From a virus: a stretch of 64,000 nucleotides of DNA. The notes under the pieces were generated by a model that was given only the letters and a program-made list of their open reading frames with translations, was not told where the DNA came from and made no database searches. The stretch spans positions 1-64,000 of the IMG/VR virus record IMGVR_UViG_3300009008_003296; one strand, 5' to 3'. Numbering within the stretch: position 1 is the stretch's first letter; every line of letters begins with the position of its first letter. Shown here piece after piece: positions 42,694 to 52,444 of the stretch. Both the position numbers and the translations under genes were made by a program.

Positions 42694-43559
42694 ATTATTT
42701 TGTTGTTCATTCGGATAAGAAATATGCTAAAAACGCTGAAAAGTTATTTTATTTTTTAGAAAAACACTCTTGTCATCAGGTTATATACGTTACGTTAGAT
42801 TTTTATTATAAATCTCCCTTTGCTAACGTGATCCCTGTTACTTATAATACAAACGTGAGCGTAGACAGTACTATAGAATACGGGAGGAACTTACCTTTTA
42901 TGTTTGTGAAACCCACTATCTGTCAATTTGTTTTAAGTCTTTTTGAGGGGGCTAATTTTTGTTATCTTGACTCTGACATTATTCCCCTTCCGAATATAGA
43001 TTCTATATTTAATAAATTTAATTCTTTGGAAAATTACCCCCTATTTGCGCAGCATTGTTGGCCCGGATTACTCTGGAACCACATGGACGTTGACGAAGAC
43101 CATGAACAAAACTTATTTACTTATTTAAATTACGACAAAGCGGGCCTCAGAAACGGCGTCTTGGCCGAGAGGTATATCCAAGGCTGTCTGTTTCTTTTTA
43201 ACGAAAAATGCCAACTTTTTTTAAAAAAATGGGTTGAGGTGTGTAACGACGAATATATAACAAAGAACTATAAGAAGTATGCCCCAGCACACGAAGAGTC
43301 CATTGCTAACGCTTTGTTGTGGGCGAACCAGTATCATAAAGATTTGGGAGCAGTTCATATTGATTTGCCGGTTTCTGAAGACAAGCGACATGATCTTACG
43401 GAATTTTTTAATTTAATAAGAAAACCCCCTCAAGATGAGTTTTTCTACGATGAGTTTAGCCGCTTCCCAAGTCGTTCGAATTTCGACAGTATTAAATGTC
43501 TACATGGAAAACTGGACGATAAAAATATGAATTTGCTTAAACACTATGAATGGAACTAA
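42690..43559 (+). CDS. GT-A glycosyltransferase (GT8-like)
   Basis: A 289-residue protein. Y-L-D-S-D-I-I-P-L near 92-100 is the DxD metal site; C-W-P-G-L-L-W follows, and C-L-H-G-K near the end is a typical closing histidine motif. Part of the second glycan island with ATGA overlap upstream. Confidence 0.65.
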   Translation: MNYFVVHSDKKYAKNAEKLFYFLEKHSCHQVIYVTLDFYYKSPFANVIPVTYNTNVSVDSTIEYGRNLPFMFVKPTICQFVLSLFEGANFCYLDSDIIPLPNIDSIFNKFNSLENYPLFAQHCWPGLLWNHMDVDEDHEQNLFTYLNYDKAGLRNGVLAERYIQGCLFLFNEKCQLFLKKWVEVCNDEYITKNYKKYAPAHEESIANALLWANQYHKDLGAVHIDLPVSEDKRHDLTEFFNLIRKPPQDEFFYDEFSRFPSRSNFDSIKCLHGKLDDKNMNLLKHYEWN

Positions 43560-44469
43560 AAAGCCAATATCAATCAACCACTATTTTCCCGAAGGCGAAG
43601 ATTGGCGAACCTATCCTGCGATCAAGGTAACCACTGCCGACGCGTTCCATTATTGCGCTATGCCCTTGGAATTCGCTATGTACCGTGGTATCGAAAAGGT
43701 GTGGAGCTGCGAGCTTGGCGACAACTCTTGGGCGACCTTCGATGACACTGAGATGTACAACGCCGTTTTAACTGATCGTAACGGGAATATAATAATGCAA
43801 AAAAAATGGAACCCTCTAGAGGATGGAGATTTTTTTTATCAGGCTCTTTATCTTTATTGCATGCGTCTCACCAGTGAGGGTAAAAAACCTAAAGGTATCG
43901 CGATAGGAACCCATGATGGAGCATTTGGAGAATGGGCCCCTGTAGTACAAGAGGATTTAACTGATGCTTGCTTGGTTGAGGCGTCGCAACCTCAATTTGC
44001 GAACCTTGTTCGCAATTATCAAAGGTACCCCAACGTTAAATTGGTCAACCAGTTGATTACCACAGAAGGGCAAGATATAGAATTTTTCGAAGGAGGAAAT
44101 GGTTACACTAATTCTGTTGTAGAAAGAGTCATAAGAGACTGGGAAACGCAGGAAATCAAAAGCTCTATAAGATCCTCTTGTTCAATTAATGATTTAATTG
44201 GCAATTACATATCCAGCGGAGAGCGACTAGATTGGCTTCATTTAGATGTTGAAGGATATGATGCGGATTTGCTAAGAGCTCTCAAGCAACCGCTCCCGCC
44301 TTTTATTATTTTTGAAAATCACCCTTCTCACCACAAGGAAGAACTGGAGTATAATGAACAACAAAAAAAACGGATTCAAACTTATCTGAGGGATAGCGGG
44401 CACGACATAGTATCTTCAGGTGTTTCTTGCTTAGCAACCCTCCCCTATGAAGTTCAAAACATTAAATGA
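43546..44469 (+). CDS. FkbM-family methyltransferase
   Basis: A 307-residue protein. I-G-T-H-D-G-A-F-G-E near 122-131 is the SAM-binding loop, L-V-E-A-S-Q-P near 144 the acidic site, and L-H-L-D-V-E-G-Y-D near 243-251 the FkbM signature. The first 110 residues are an extra domain. It would methylate a sugar hydroxyl in the glycan assembled by its neighbours. Confidence 0.8.
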   Translation: MNGTKKPISINHYFPEGEDWRTYPAIKVTTADAFHYCAMPLEFAMYRGIEKVWSCELGDNSWATFDDTEMYNAVLTDRNGNIIMQKKWNPLEDGDFFYQALYLYCMRLTSEGKKPKGIAIGTHDGAFGEWAPVVQEDLTDACLVEASQPQFANLVRNYQRYPNVKLVNQLITTEGQDIEFFEGGNGYTNSVVERVIRDWETQEIKSSIRSSCSINDLIGNYISSGERLDWLHLDVEGYDADLLRALKQPLPPFIIFENHPSHHKEELEYNEQQKKRIQTYLRDSGHDIVSSGVSCLATLPYEVQNIK

Positions 44470-47400
44470 AAATTAAAGCACACTGCCCCTTTTTAGGTCG
44501 TACCGGGTATAATGCCCATGCTCGAGGCTTTTTTACTGCTTTAAGCGAGTTAATTGACTTGCGGGTTGACAACTACACATGGTGCGATGATACTGATAAC
44601 TATCTTACCGACCATCAAAAACGTATTATTTCCGAGGTGACCTTAAGAGCTCCCGACGGAGAGCAACAGTATCCTCCCGACTGGAAAGAAGAAATTGAAA
44701 GCTTTAAGTATGATGTAGACATTGTACTACACGAACATTGTCATCGACACTTCTGGCGCGAATACACGAAGCCAAAAATTGCCTATACTGTATGGGAGAC
44801 AGATCGGATGAATGATGATTTTTTTGAACGTCTTTTAGAATATGACCAGCTTTGGGTTCCATCTGAATGGCAAAAAGAATGCGCTATAGGGCAAGGTTAT
44901 CCGTGCGATCGTGTTAAAGTGGTGCCTGAGGCGGTAGAACCTGATTGTTTTCCCGATAATGCAATTGTGCCGGATGATTCAATATTTACATTTTGTGTGT
45001 TAGGGCGCTGGGACCACCGTAAATCAATTACTGAAATTTTGGAATGTTTTGTTGAGCTTTTTGGAAACAATCCTAAGGTGCAGCTTATTGCCTCTATTGA
45101 TAACCATTATGCTGAAGATGGCCTATCCACCGAAGAAAGGTTTAAAAAAATGGGGTGGGGTAATATAAAAAATATTATATTAAAATCTTTTCCCTCTCGC
45201 CCCGAGTATATCGATATTCTACGGCGCAGTCATGTTTTTTTATCCTGTGCGCGTTCGGAAGGATGGAATATTCCCCTTATCGAAGCCATGGCATGCGGCG
45301 TACCATCCATCTATAGCGATTGCTCTGGCCAAACAGAATTTGCATCTGGGAAGGGTATTCCAATTCCTATCTTAGGGAAGGAGAAAGCACGCATTGGCCA
45401 TGGTGGTATTGCTAGCAAATGGACCACTGAGATGCCGGGCCACTATTTTACCCCGGATTTTACACGTCTTAAAGAGAAGATGCGGTTTTGTATAGACAAT
45501 TACGCTACGCTTAAGACCAGAGCTCTCAAGGAATCAGTAGAGATTAGATCGAAGTATACTTGGGCAAACGCCGCCCTCATTGCGTTGAAGAACTTAGAAA
45601 ACTTTGCCCCAAAAACCCAAAAGGTCAATGTATTAGTACACGCTGATGATGAGTATTTAAAATATGCTAATATATGTATAGAGTCTATTAGAAAACATTC
45701 TGGTTATAATGTTATTTTATATGGGTATGATACCCATTTTAAAGGAAAATTTATTCCCCCGAACACTGAAGTTCGGCGGTTGCGAAAATGGCCCCTATCA
45801 AAAAACGGTCGTAACTTAGGCGTCATGAGTTGCCGCGTTTCTATGTGTTTAGATGCGCTCGAGCAGGATCCTAATGATTTATTTATTATGGTGGATTCCG
45901 ATATGGTTGCAATGAAAGACCTGCGTCCCTTTTTTAGAGAGCAATTCGATAGATTAGAAGATTACCCCCTTTGCATTACCTATAAGCACGACAATCTTAT
46001 TCACTCTAGGCTAGAGCCAGATGGCACCACAATCCAAAAAGGGCACGGTGATGAAGCGGCCTCTGTTTTTGGTGTTGAACCTAGAGGGGTTGCCTTCAAT
46101 CATCCCATTGATTTTACTATTGGTCATGGGGTTGTTATTTTTGATAAAAAATCAGCGCCATTCTTCTCAGAGTTGCTGGAGCTTTCCTTACGGAGTCTGA
46201 AGGAAGAGCTTGTTGACCTCATTGATGATAAGTCTTTTGAATCAGAAAGAATCCACAATATTTTGATGTGGAAATATGGCTTTACACAACACTTACCTCT
46301 TTCATGGGTTTCTAAGGATGAAGATAATGATTTTCTTCAACCAGACCTGAAAACGTACACGGACGCTGGATTTGATGTGGTTTACACTCATCAAGATAGA
46401 CGTTCTTATGACATTGCCCCAGAGCAACTTTTATTTTTGCATGGCAGATCTTTTCCCCCTCTCTCTTCCCAATTAATGATTATCGCTCATCCTGACGACG
46501 AAACTATCTTTGGGTTCTCTGAGTTAGATGGCGACACTGATTGGAAAATAGTGTGTGTTTCTAGCGATAATCGTGAGGATGATTTCCATAAGGCGATGGC
46601 ATTTTATGGGATTAAAGACTACGAGATGTGGGGTTTTAACTCTTCGGTTATGGAAGCATTTCCTTCTGACTCATTAGATAAAAAAATAGAACATTTAATC
46701 AACAGCCAACAATGGAAAAAAGTAGTTACCCACAACCCATGCGGAGAGTATGGTCATATTCAGCATAAAAATGTTTTTGATTCGGTCAAAAAATATTGTG
46801 ATAATTTTTATATTTTTTGCAAATCTGCCTCAATATTAGGGCCCCACGAACTTCAGCGCAAACAGGAGGCTTTAAAAATCTACAGCTCAGAGGATATCAT
46901 CCCTCAACTCCAACAGCTTAACGGAGACTGGTATATTATGCCCGACATGTCTACCAACTATATAGAGCATGGTACTGTAGAATTATATAAACCAAGCAGA
47001 CATACCACCCCTTTTATTCACTGTTGGGAAAAGACCCCCGATTATTCGCCGGTACCCTTTCATAAAAAAAAGGAGTTCCCCTCTTTTGTCCCAAAAATTA
47101 AAGTGCACTGTCCTTTTCTCGGACACACTGGCCTCAGCGCTTCCGCGCGCGGGACGTTCACAGCATTAAGCAGTATTGTTGATCTGCGCGTTGACAACTA
47201 TACGTGGTGCGATGACCGTCACAACTACCTTACTGAACACCAGAAAAAGATTATTTCTGAAGTGACCTTGAAGGACCCTCAAGACAATTATATCGAGAAA
47301 CAGCACCCACCTGAGTGGAAGAAAGAAATAGAAGATTTCCAATACGACATAGATATCGTGTTTCATGAGTACGATCACGACCACTTTCTTAAGAAGTATA

Positions 47401-49070
47401 GTAAGCCAAAAATTGCCTACACCGTATGGGAGACAGATTTATACGCTGCTCACTTTTTTAAAACACTTCTTGAATACGACGAATTATGGGTTCCATCTAA
47501 ATGGCAAAGAGAATATAGCATAGCGCAGGGTTACCCGGCTAGTCGCGTTAAGGTAGTGCCTTTTGCTGTAGAGTCCGATTGTACCCCCAGTTCTGATGGT
47601 GAGTCTTTAGATGATTCAGTTTTTACCTTTTGTTTGTTTGGGCGTTGGGATTATCGCAAATCTACCACGGAGATTATCCGATGTTTTGTTGAATTGTTTG
47701 GTAACAACCCAAAAGTACAACTAATAGCTTCTATTGATAATCCTTTTGCCCTTGATGGGCTTTCGACGGAAGAGCGTAAAGCAAAAATGGGGTGGGGGGA
47801 GGTTGATAATATTATTCTTAAGTCTTTCCCCAATCGTAAAGAATATGTCAAAATTATTCAAGAAAGCCACGTATTTTTATCTTGTGCACGTGCAGAAGGG
47901 TGGAATATACCTTTATTAGAAGCGATGGCTTGCGGGACTCCTGCTATTTATAGTGATTGTTCTGCTCAACTAGAATTTGCCCAAAATAAAGGTATTCCGG
48001 TTCGTGTCTTAGGAAAGGAGAAAGCTGGAGTAGGTATAAGGGAAGTAGTCAGCCGATTTACTGCGAACCTTCCCGGCCATTACTTTAGTCCGGATTACGA
48101 GCACCTGAAAAGCCAGATGCAGTATTGTATAGACAACTATAAAAGTTTAAAAACAACAGCCCTCAAGGAGTCCGCCGAACTTCGTCAAAAGTATACGTGG
48201 CAACATACTGCCCGCATTGCCCTTGACCATTTAGACAGTTTTTGTAAATCTCAGGCCATTAATATTCCCAAACCAAACCCTTCCCCTGCTTCATCCAAAT
48301 TTATGAAAAAGAAGATATTCTTTCCCCTCATTACCTACGGAGGTATGTGTAATACTGAATTCGCTATTGGTGCTATGGGTACCCTTTTGCGGATTCAGCA
48401 AAGTTCTGATATTGATATGGTGGTTTCTTCCATTGTCTTTGAGAGTTTGATTAGTCGGGCTCGAAACGCTTCTGCTGCTTGGGCGCTTTCGTCAGATTAT
48501 ACCCATTTATTGTTTATTGATTCTGATATTCATTTTGAGGCAAACGATGTCTTCAAACTAATTGAAGCCGACAAAGATGTGGCGGTGGGTGTTTACCCTA
48601 AAAAATATTACAATCGCCACAAAATGGAATTTTTAGCCAAGGACGCACCTCATGTTTTTAACGATAAAAATGAATGGAGAGCCCTTGCGACGGATTTCTC
48701 TAGCGAATGCGGCGACAAGGCTTTAGATAAGGCACGGCAAGGCGAAATATTCACGGTAGATTATGCAGCCACAGGTTTCATGCTTATTAAAACTGATGTC
48801 TTTAAAAAAATTATTGACAAGCGCCCTGACCTGAAGTATACTAATGATGTTGATGGCTACATGAGTGCCGGAGACAACTTTTATGACTTTTTCACAGTGG
48901 GTGTAAATCAATCAAATAAAAAATATGAAAGCGAGGACTACGGCTTTTGCCAGCTCTGGCGTTCGGTCGGCGGACAAATCCACGTTATACCCTCTATCAA
49001 TCTTACCCACACGGGAAGAAACCATTACCCCGGAAACATCCAAGCTCAAGCTCAAATGTTTCATAAATAA
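44466..49070 (+). CDS. Giant multidomain glycan enzyme: GT4 - GT - LmbE deacetylase - GT4 - GT2
   Basis: A 1534-residue single polypeptide. Residues 1-385: GT-B transferase with E-G-W-N-I-P-L-I-E-A-M-A near 265. About 385-660: GT-A domain with M-V-D-S-D-M-V near 478. About 667-860: LmbE/PIG-L deacetylase with A-H-P-D-D-E and a downstream G-H-I-Q-H. About 876-1258: a second copy of the first domain (E-G-W-N-I-P-L-L-E-A-M-A). About 1279-1534: GT2-like with F-I-D-S-D-I-H. The duplicated domains are similar throughout but differ at many third positions. It could extend a repeat of several sugars and deacetylate one of them. Confidence 0.85.
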   Translation: MKIKAHCPFLGRTGYNAHARGFFTALSELIDLRVDNYTWCDDTDNYLTDHQKRIISEVTLRAPDGEQQYPPDWKEEIESFKYDVDIVLHEHCHRHFWREYTKPKIAYTVWETDRMNDDFFERLLEYDQLWVPSEWQKECAIGQGYPCDRVKVVPEAVEPDCFPDNAIVPDDSIFTFCVLGRWDHRKSITEILECFVELFGNNPKVQLIASIDNHYAEDGLSTEERFKKMGWGNIKNIILKSFPSRPEYIDILRRSHVFLSCARSEGWNIPLIEAMACGVPSIYSDCSGQTEFASGKGIPIPILGKEKARIGHGGIASKWTTEMPGHYFTPDFTRLKEKMRFCIDNYATLKTRALKESVEIRSKYTWANAALIALKNLENFAPKTQKVNVLVHADDEYLKYANICIESIRKHSGYNVILYGYDTHFKGKFIPPNTEVRRLRKWPLSKNGRNLGVMSCRVSMCLDALEQDPNDLFIMVDSDMVAMKDLRPFFREQFDRLEDYPLCITYKHDNLIHSRLEPDGTTIQKGHGDEAASVFGVEPRGVAFNHPIDFTIGHGVVIFDKKSAPFFSELLELSLRSLKEELVDLIDDKSFESERIHNILMWKYGFTQHLPLSWVSKDEDNDFLQPDLKTYTDAGFDVVYTHQDRRSYDIAPEQLLFLHGRSFPPLSSQLMIIAHPDDETIFGFSELDGDTDWKIVCVSSDNREDDFHKAMAFYGIKDYEMWGFNSSVMEAFPSDSLDKKIEHLINSQQWKKVVTHNPCGEYGHIQHKNVFDSVKKYCDNFYIFCKSASILGPHELQRKQEALKIYSSEDIIPQLQQLNGDWYIMPDMSTNYIEHGTVELYKPSRHTTPFIHCWEKTPDYSPVPFHKKKEFPSFVPKIKVHCPFLGHTGLSASARGTFTALSSIVDLRVDNYTWCDDRHNYLTEHQKKIISEVTLKDPQDNYIEKQHPPEWKKEIEDFQYDIDIVFHEYDHDHFLKKYSKPKIAYTVWETDLYAAHFFKTLLEYDELWVPSKWQREYSIAQGYPASRVKVVPFAVESDCTPSSDGESLDDSVFTFCLFGRWDYRKSTTEIIRCFVELFGNNPKVQLIASIDNPFALDGLSTEERKAKMGWGEVDNIILKSFPNRKEYVKIIQESHVFLSCARAEGWNIPLLEAMACGTPAIYSDCSAQLEFAQNKGIPVRVLGKEKAGVGIREVVSRFTANLPGHYFSPDYEHLKSQMQYCIDNYKSLKTTALKESAELRQKYTWQHTARIALDHLDSFCKSQAINIPKPNPSPASSKFMKKKIFFPLITYGGMCNTEFAIGAMGTLLRIQQSSDIDMVVSSIVFESLISRARNASAAWALSSDYTHLLFIDSDIHFEANDVFKLIEADKDVAVGVYPKKYYNRHKMEFLAKDAPHVFNDKNEWRALATDFSSECGDKALDKARQGEIFTVDYAATGFMLIKTDVFKKIIDKRPDLKYTNDVDGYMSAGDNFYDFFTVGVNQSNKKYESEDYGFCQLWRSVGGQIHVIPSINLTHTGRNHYPGNIQAQAQMFHK

Positions 49071-49081
49071 TTTATTAAAAC

Positions 49082-49336
49082 ATGTGGACACGAAACAAAC
49101 ATAAACATACGGCTCGGCGACCTCATCTGCAAAAAGGCGGTTCGCACAGTAGCGCGGGACGCCAAAAAATCTCCTCTCGTAAGGATAAAAAAATCAACCA
49201 AATGAATCTTGTCGAAACACAAAAGAAGATTGAATTCTTGAAAAGCCGTAACGAATACAATAATCAAAACAAGTACGCAAGAGATCTGACTGATCGATTT
49301 TTGGAATTAATGAACAGTGGCTCCCACAGCAACTAA
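49082..49336 (+). CDS. Small basic protein, 84 residues
   Basis: N-terminal half is rich in Arg, Lys and His (nucleic-acid-binding character); the second half is helical. Overlaps the next gene by 20 bases. No family recognised. Confidence 0.5.
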   Translation: MWTRNKHKHTARRPHLQKGGSHSSAGRQKISSRKDKKINQMNLVETQKKIEFLKSRNEYNNQNKYARDLTDRFLELMNSGSHSN

Positions 49337-49682
49337 CTCCACATTCCCCCCCTTGGATTGTGATCCCTGTGAGCTTCTCAAAGGGGACGAGAAAGCTTTC
49401 CTTATTGCTTCATTAGTATTGGTTGGCGAGCGCCCTGTTTTCTTTTATGATAAATTTAATTTATTTGCAGAGCCTTTTATTTCCCAGAATACTAAGAACC
49501 GCATTGAGTTTCCATTAAAACCAACAGCAGAGCTTCCTGATTATATTCCTACTTTTGGTTTTGGGGTCAACCACAATATTCTGATAGCCGAGGTGTGGCC
49601 TTGGCTTGACAAGGGTTGGCATCGTTGGTGGGAACATACGATAGTAGGTAGGAAAGATTTTACACTAAGTGTTTATGCCTAA
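49317..49682 (+). CDS. Hypothetical protein, 121 residues
   Basis: GTG start inside the previous gene. Rich in aromatics (W-P-W-L-D-K-G-W-H-R-W-W near 93), with C-D-P-C near 15. No family recognised. Confidence 0.5.
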   Translation: MAPTATNSTFPPLDCDPCELLKGDEKAFLIASLVLVGERPVFFYDKFNLFAEPFISQNTKNRIEFPLKPTAELPDYIPTFGFGVNHNILIAEVWPWLDKGWHRWWEHTIVGRKDFTLSVYA

Positions 49683-51285
49683 GTCTGTTTTAAGTTTTGC
49701 GGCCGCGCATCACGATTCTAATTTATCCGTGTATGTAAAGAATCAGCTCTATACTATAGAGCTGGAAAGAATTTACGGCAATCGATACTTGGCGTTTCAA
49801 ACATGTTCAGAGGCCGAACAACAATCCCTTTTAATCTCTTTAAAGCAAATCCTAAAAGACAAAGGCCTTCTTGTACCTTCTTTTGATGTGGGTTTGTTTG
49901 ATTGGGAAAGTACAGCAGAAACGATTCAAAAGTTTTGTGAGATTTTTAATGTTGTAAAAGTTTATCAAAAAGGAGATGACGCCACGTTCCATCATAGAGC
50001 TCATGCCGCGGGAGCTTTTTATTCCAGTGGTTTCGATGAAGCTTTGGTTTTTAGCTATGATGGAGGGGGGGAACCTGACGGTACTATTTGTGTCTACGAC
50101 CTTAAAAAACCTGATCCGGATTTTACTCAACTTAACCCCTTTGCACTGCGATGTTTGACGACCAAATATTGTTCTTTATCTTCTTTTATGGAAGAAATTA
50201 GAGGTTCGCAAAAAAATCAAGATTATCTTCATCGACGTTTTGATCAAGTGGACCATGGGTGTTCGGGTAAGTTTATGGGATTATCGGCGTATGGTGTTTT
50301 TGATAAGTTTATGTTTGATGCCTGCAAAAAGTGGTTGCAGGTAGGTTCCCTTAATCCGTATGATTCTCATTTTTGGGGAGAGATAGGAACTCATTTTAAA
50401 AATGGAGTGCAGGGTACAACTTCCTATAATTGGGCTTTTAACATGCAACGTGCTTTTGAAGCTGATTTTTTAGAGCTTTTTGTTAAGTTTTTTGATAAGA
50501 GCAAACATAAAAACGTTTGCTTAACGGGAGGGGGTGCCCTCAATGTTGTGCTCAACGAGAGGCTGAGTAAGACTTATCCAAATGTTAATTTTTTTGTTTC
50601 CCCTTCTCCCGGTGATAGCGGTTTATCATCTGGCATGATAGTCCGTTATCTCAAAAACCCGCTTGTTTCCGAATCTATGTATACGGGCTGTGAAATTTTA
50701 GACAAAGGGGCTTTGCCATACATTTTAGATCATCGAGCGTGGAAGAAGGCTACCCCGAAACTCATAGCAAAGGAATTAACAAGAGGAAAAATTATTGGTA
50801 TCTGTCGAGGTGACAGCGAAATAGGCCCCCGTGCATTAGGAAATCGAACTATATTGGCGGATCCCCGAAGTCACCAAGCTAAAGATATAATCAATGATAA
50901 AGTTAAATTTAGAGAATGGTATCGGCCGTTTGCTCCTGTATGTAAAGAAGATAAGGCATCAATTTTTTTCGAAACGTCTGATAATGCGTGCTACAAGTAT
51001 ATGTCTTTTAGCCCTCAGGTGCGAGAAAAATATCGAACAGTATTGCCCGCAGTGACCCATGTGGACGGATCCTCTCGATTACAAACCGTTTCTGCACAGC
51101 AAAATCAGTTTATCTATGACATATTAGATGAATTTGAGAAGCTGACGGGTATTCCCGTCTTGGTTAACACTTCTTTTAATACTAAAGGAAAAGCTATTTT
51201 AACTCGATATCTCACCGCTATGCAAGTCTTAGATTCAACAGGACTTGACAGCGTGGTGCTAGAAGGCTATTATATTTATAAATAA
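49675..51285 (+). CDS. Carbamoyltransferase (NodU/TobZ family)
   Basis: A 536-residue enzyme; ATG 49675 chosen over an upstream GTG. F-H-H-R-A-H-A near 105 holds metal-binding histidines of the YrdC/Kae1-like part, Y-D-G-G-G-E near 125 binds nucleotide, G-G-G-A-L-N near 284-289, and G-P-R-A-L-G-N-R near 383-390 is the family hallmark. It transfers a carbamoyl group from carbamoyl phosphate to a sugar or other hydroxyl, a common nodulation-factor and antibiotic decoration. Here it is a probable glycan decoration step. Confidence 0.85.
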   Translation: MPKSVLSFAAAHHDSNLSVYVKNQLYTIELERIYGNRYLAFQTCSEAEQQSLLISLKQILKDKGLLVPSFDVGLFDWESTAETIQKFCEIFNVVKVYQKGDDATFHHRAHAAGAFYSSGFDEALVFSYDGGGEPDGTICVYDLKKPDPDFTQLNPFALRCLTTKYCSLSSFMEEIRGSQKNQDYLHRRFDQVDHGCSGKFMGLSAYGVFDKFMFDACKKWLQVGSLNPYDSHFWGEIGTHFKNGVQGTTSYNWAFNMQRAFEADFLELFVKFFDKSKHKNVCLTGGGALNVVLNERLSKTYPNVNFFVSPSPGDSGLSSGMIVRYLKNPLVSESMYTGCEILDKGALPYILDHRAWKKATPKLIAKELTRGKIIGICRGDSEIGPRALGNRTILADPRSHQAKDIINDKVKFREWYRPFAPVCKEDKASIFFETSDNACYKYMSFSPQVREKYRTVLPAVTHVDGSSRLQTVSAQQNQFIYDILDEFEKLTGIPVLVNTSFNTKGKAILTRYLTAMQVLDSTGLDSVVLEGYYIYK

Positions 51286-51286
51286 G

Positions 51287-51508
51287 ATGAAAGAACAAAT
51301 ACTTAACACTATCGCCGTACATAACGTAAGCCAATACCACCATGCTAAAACTAACCTAGATAATTACTTAGCTAACCCTGCTGCTATTGGAGAGCATCCT
51401 GACATTGTCGCTGAGGCGATTAAATTGGTGGAATCTATGGAGGCGGCAGAATCCAACCTTCAAACATTAAACGCAGCCTATGGAACCGATTACACAACAG
51501 CAATGTAA
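51287..51508 (+). CDS. Hypothetical protein, 73 residues
   Basis: Helical, Asn/Glu/Ala-rich. Overlaps the next gene by 29 bases. No family recognised. Confidence 0.45.
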   Translation: MKEQILNTIAVHNVSQYHHAKTNLDNYLANPAAIGEHPDIVAEAIKLVESMEAAESNLQTLNAAYGTDYTTAM

Positions 51509-51689
51509 TGAATTTTATTTAAAAGACACCAAGTTTAGAGTCTTCGCTGACGATAATATCATTAGCGTCTATAATGTTCACCATCTTTCTCGCGCAGATA
51601 TTAATGCGGCGATTCGCTATATGATACTAGAAGCTATTATTGAAATTGGTACCTATCAAGTAAACGTTTACTCAGAAAATTTTAAATGA
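51480..51689 (+). CDS. Hypothetical protein, 69 residues
   Basis: Small mixed alpha/beta protein overlapping both neighbours. No family recognised. Confidence 0.45.
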   Translation: MEPITQQQCNEFYLKDTKFRVFADDNIISVYNVHHLSRADINAAIRYMILEAIIEIGTYQVNVYSENFK

Positions 51690-52444
51690 GCAATATTTTA
51701 ATTTCAACCATCGTTAGAAACCGCGGTGAAACCCTTCGTGGGTGGCATGATCAACTTGAATCGTTGGTTTGTTTAGACGAGCATAATCAATACTATTTAA
51801 GTATTTATGAAAATGATTCCGAAGACAATAGCGTCGCGCTGTTAAATTCTTTTGATTATTCTTTTTGTAAGGATTACTGTCTAAAAAGCGAAACGCTTAA
51901 CACCAAATATTACTATCCTCCTTTTGAGGACTACGGAACGGAGCAAGGACACTTTAGTAAAGTTGATAGAGTCAACAATTTAGCAGCAGCGAGAAATAAA
52001 AGTATTTTTGAGTGTGGTTTTTTGGGAGACACCGACTATGTTCTTTGCATAGAACCTGATATTAAATACAGCCCACAAGAATCGCTACCGAGCGTCATCA
52101 ACAAGCAACACTACGATATTATTTCAGCTAAAAGCATTTTCACCAGCACTCGTTATGAGTCGCATCCTCTGTATGATGGGTGGGCTACCAGAAAAACCGA
52201 ACATGAGGAAAGCTGGGATTTTTCCATATCTTTAGAGGGTATGATACCAGTTTGGTCAACGTTTAATTGTTTTTGTATGTACAAGTCCCTTCCTTTTAAA
52301 CAAGGGGCCGCTTTCGGAGGGTTTAATAAACGGCTAGATAAGCCTGACTGTGACACGGCTGTTATATGTGAAGAGTTCCGTGCTTTAGGGTACCATAATA
52401 TGGTAATGAATTGTGAGTTTGAGGTCTTACAAGAGCTTGAATAA
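51686..52444 (+). CDS. GT-A glycosyltransferase (GT69/CAP59-like)
   Basis: A 252-residue protein. I-Y-E-N-D-S-E-D-N-S near 39-48, N-L-A-A-A-R-N near 96-102 and C-I-E-P-D near 118 follow the pattern of mannosyltransferases like CAP59 (ENDSxDxT, LxxxRN, DxD-like). Located between small genes and the ColD-like enzyme. Confidence 0.65.
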   Translation: MSNILISTIVRNRGETLRGWHDQLESLVCLDEHNQYYLSIYENDSEDNSVALLNSFDYSFCKDYCLKSETLNTKYYYPPFEDYGTEQGHFSKVDRVNNLAAARNKSIFECGFLGDTDYVLCIEPDIKYSPQESLPSVINKQHYDIISAKSIFTSTRYESHPLYDGWATRKTEHEESWDFSISLEGMIPVWSTFNCFCMYKSLPFKQGAAFGGFNKRLDKPDCDTAVICEEFRALGYHNMVMNCEFEVLQELE

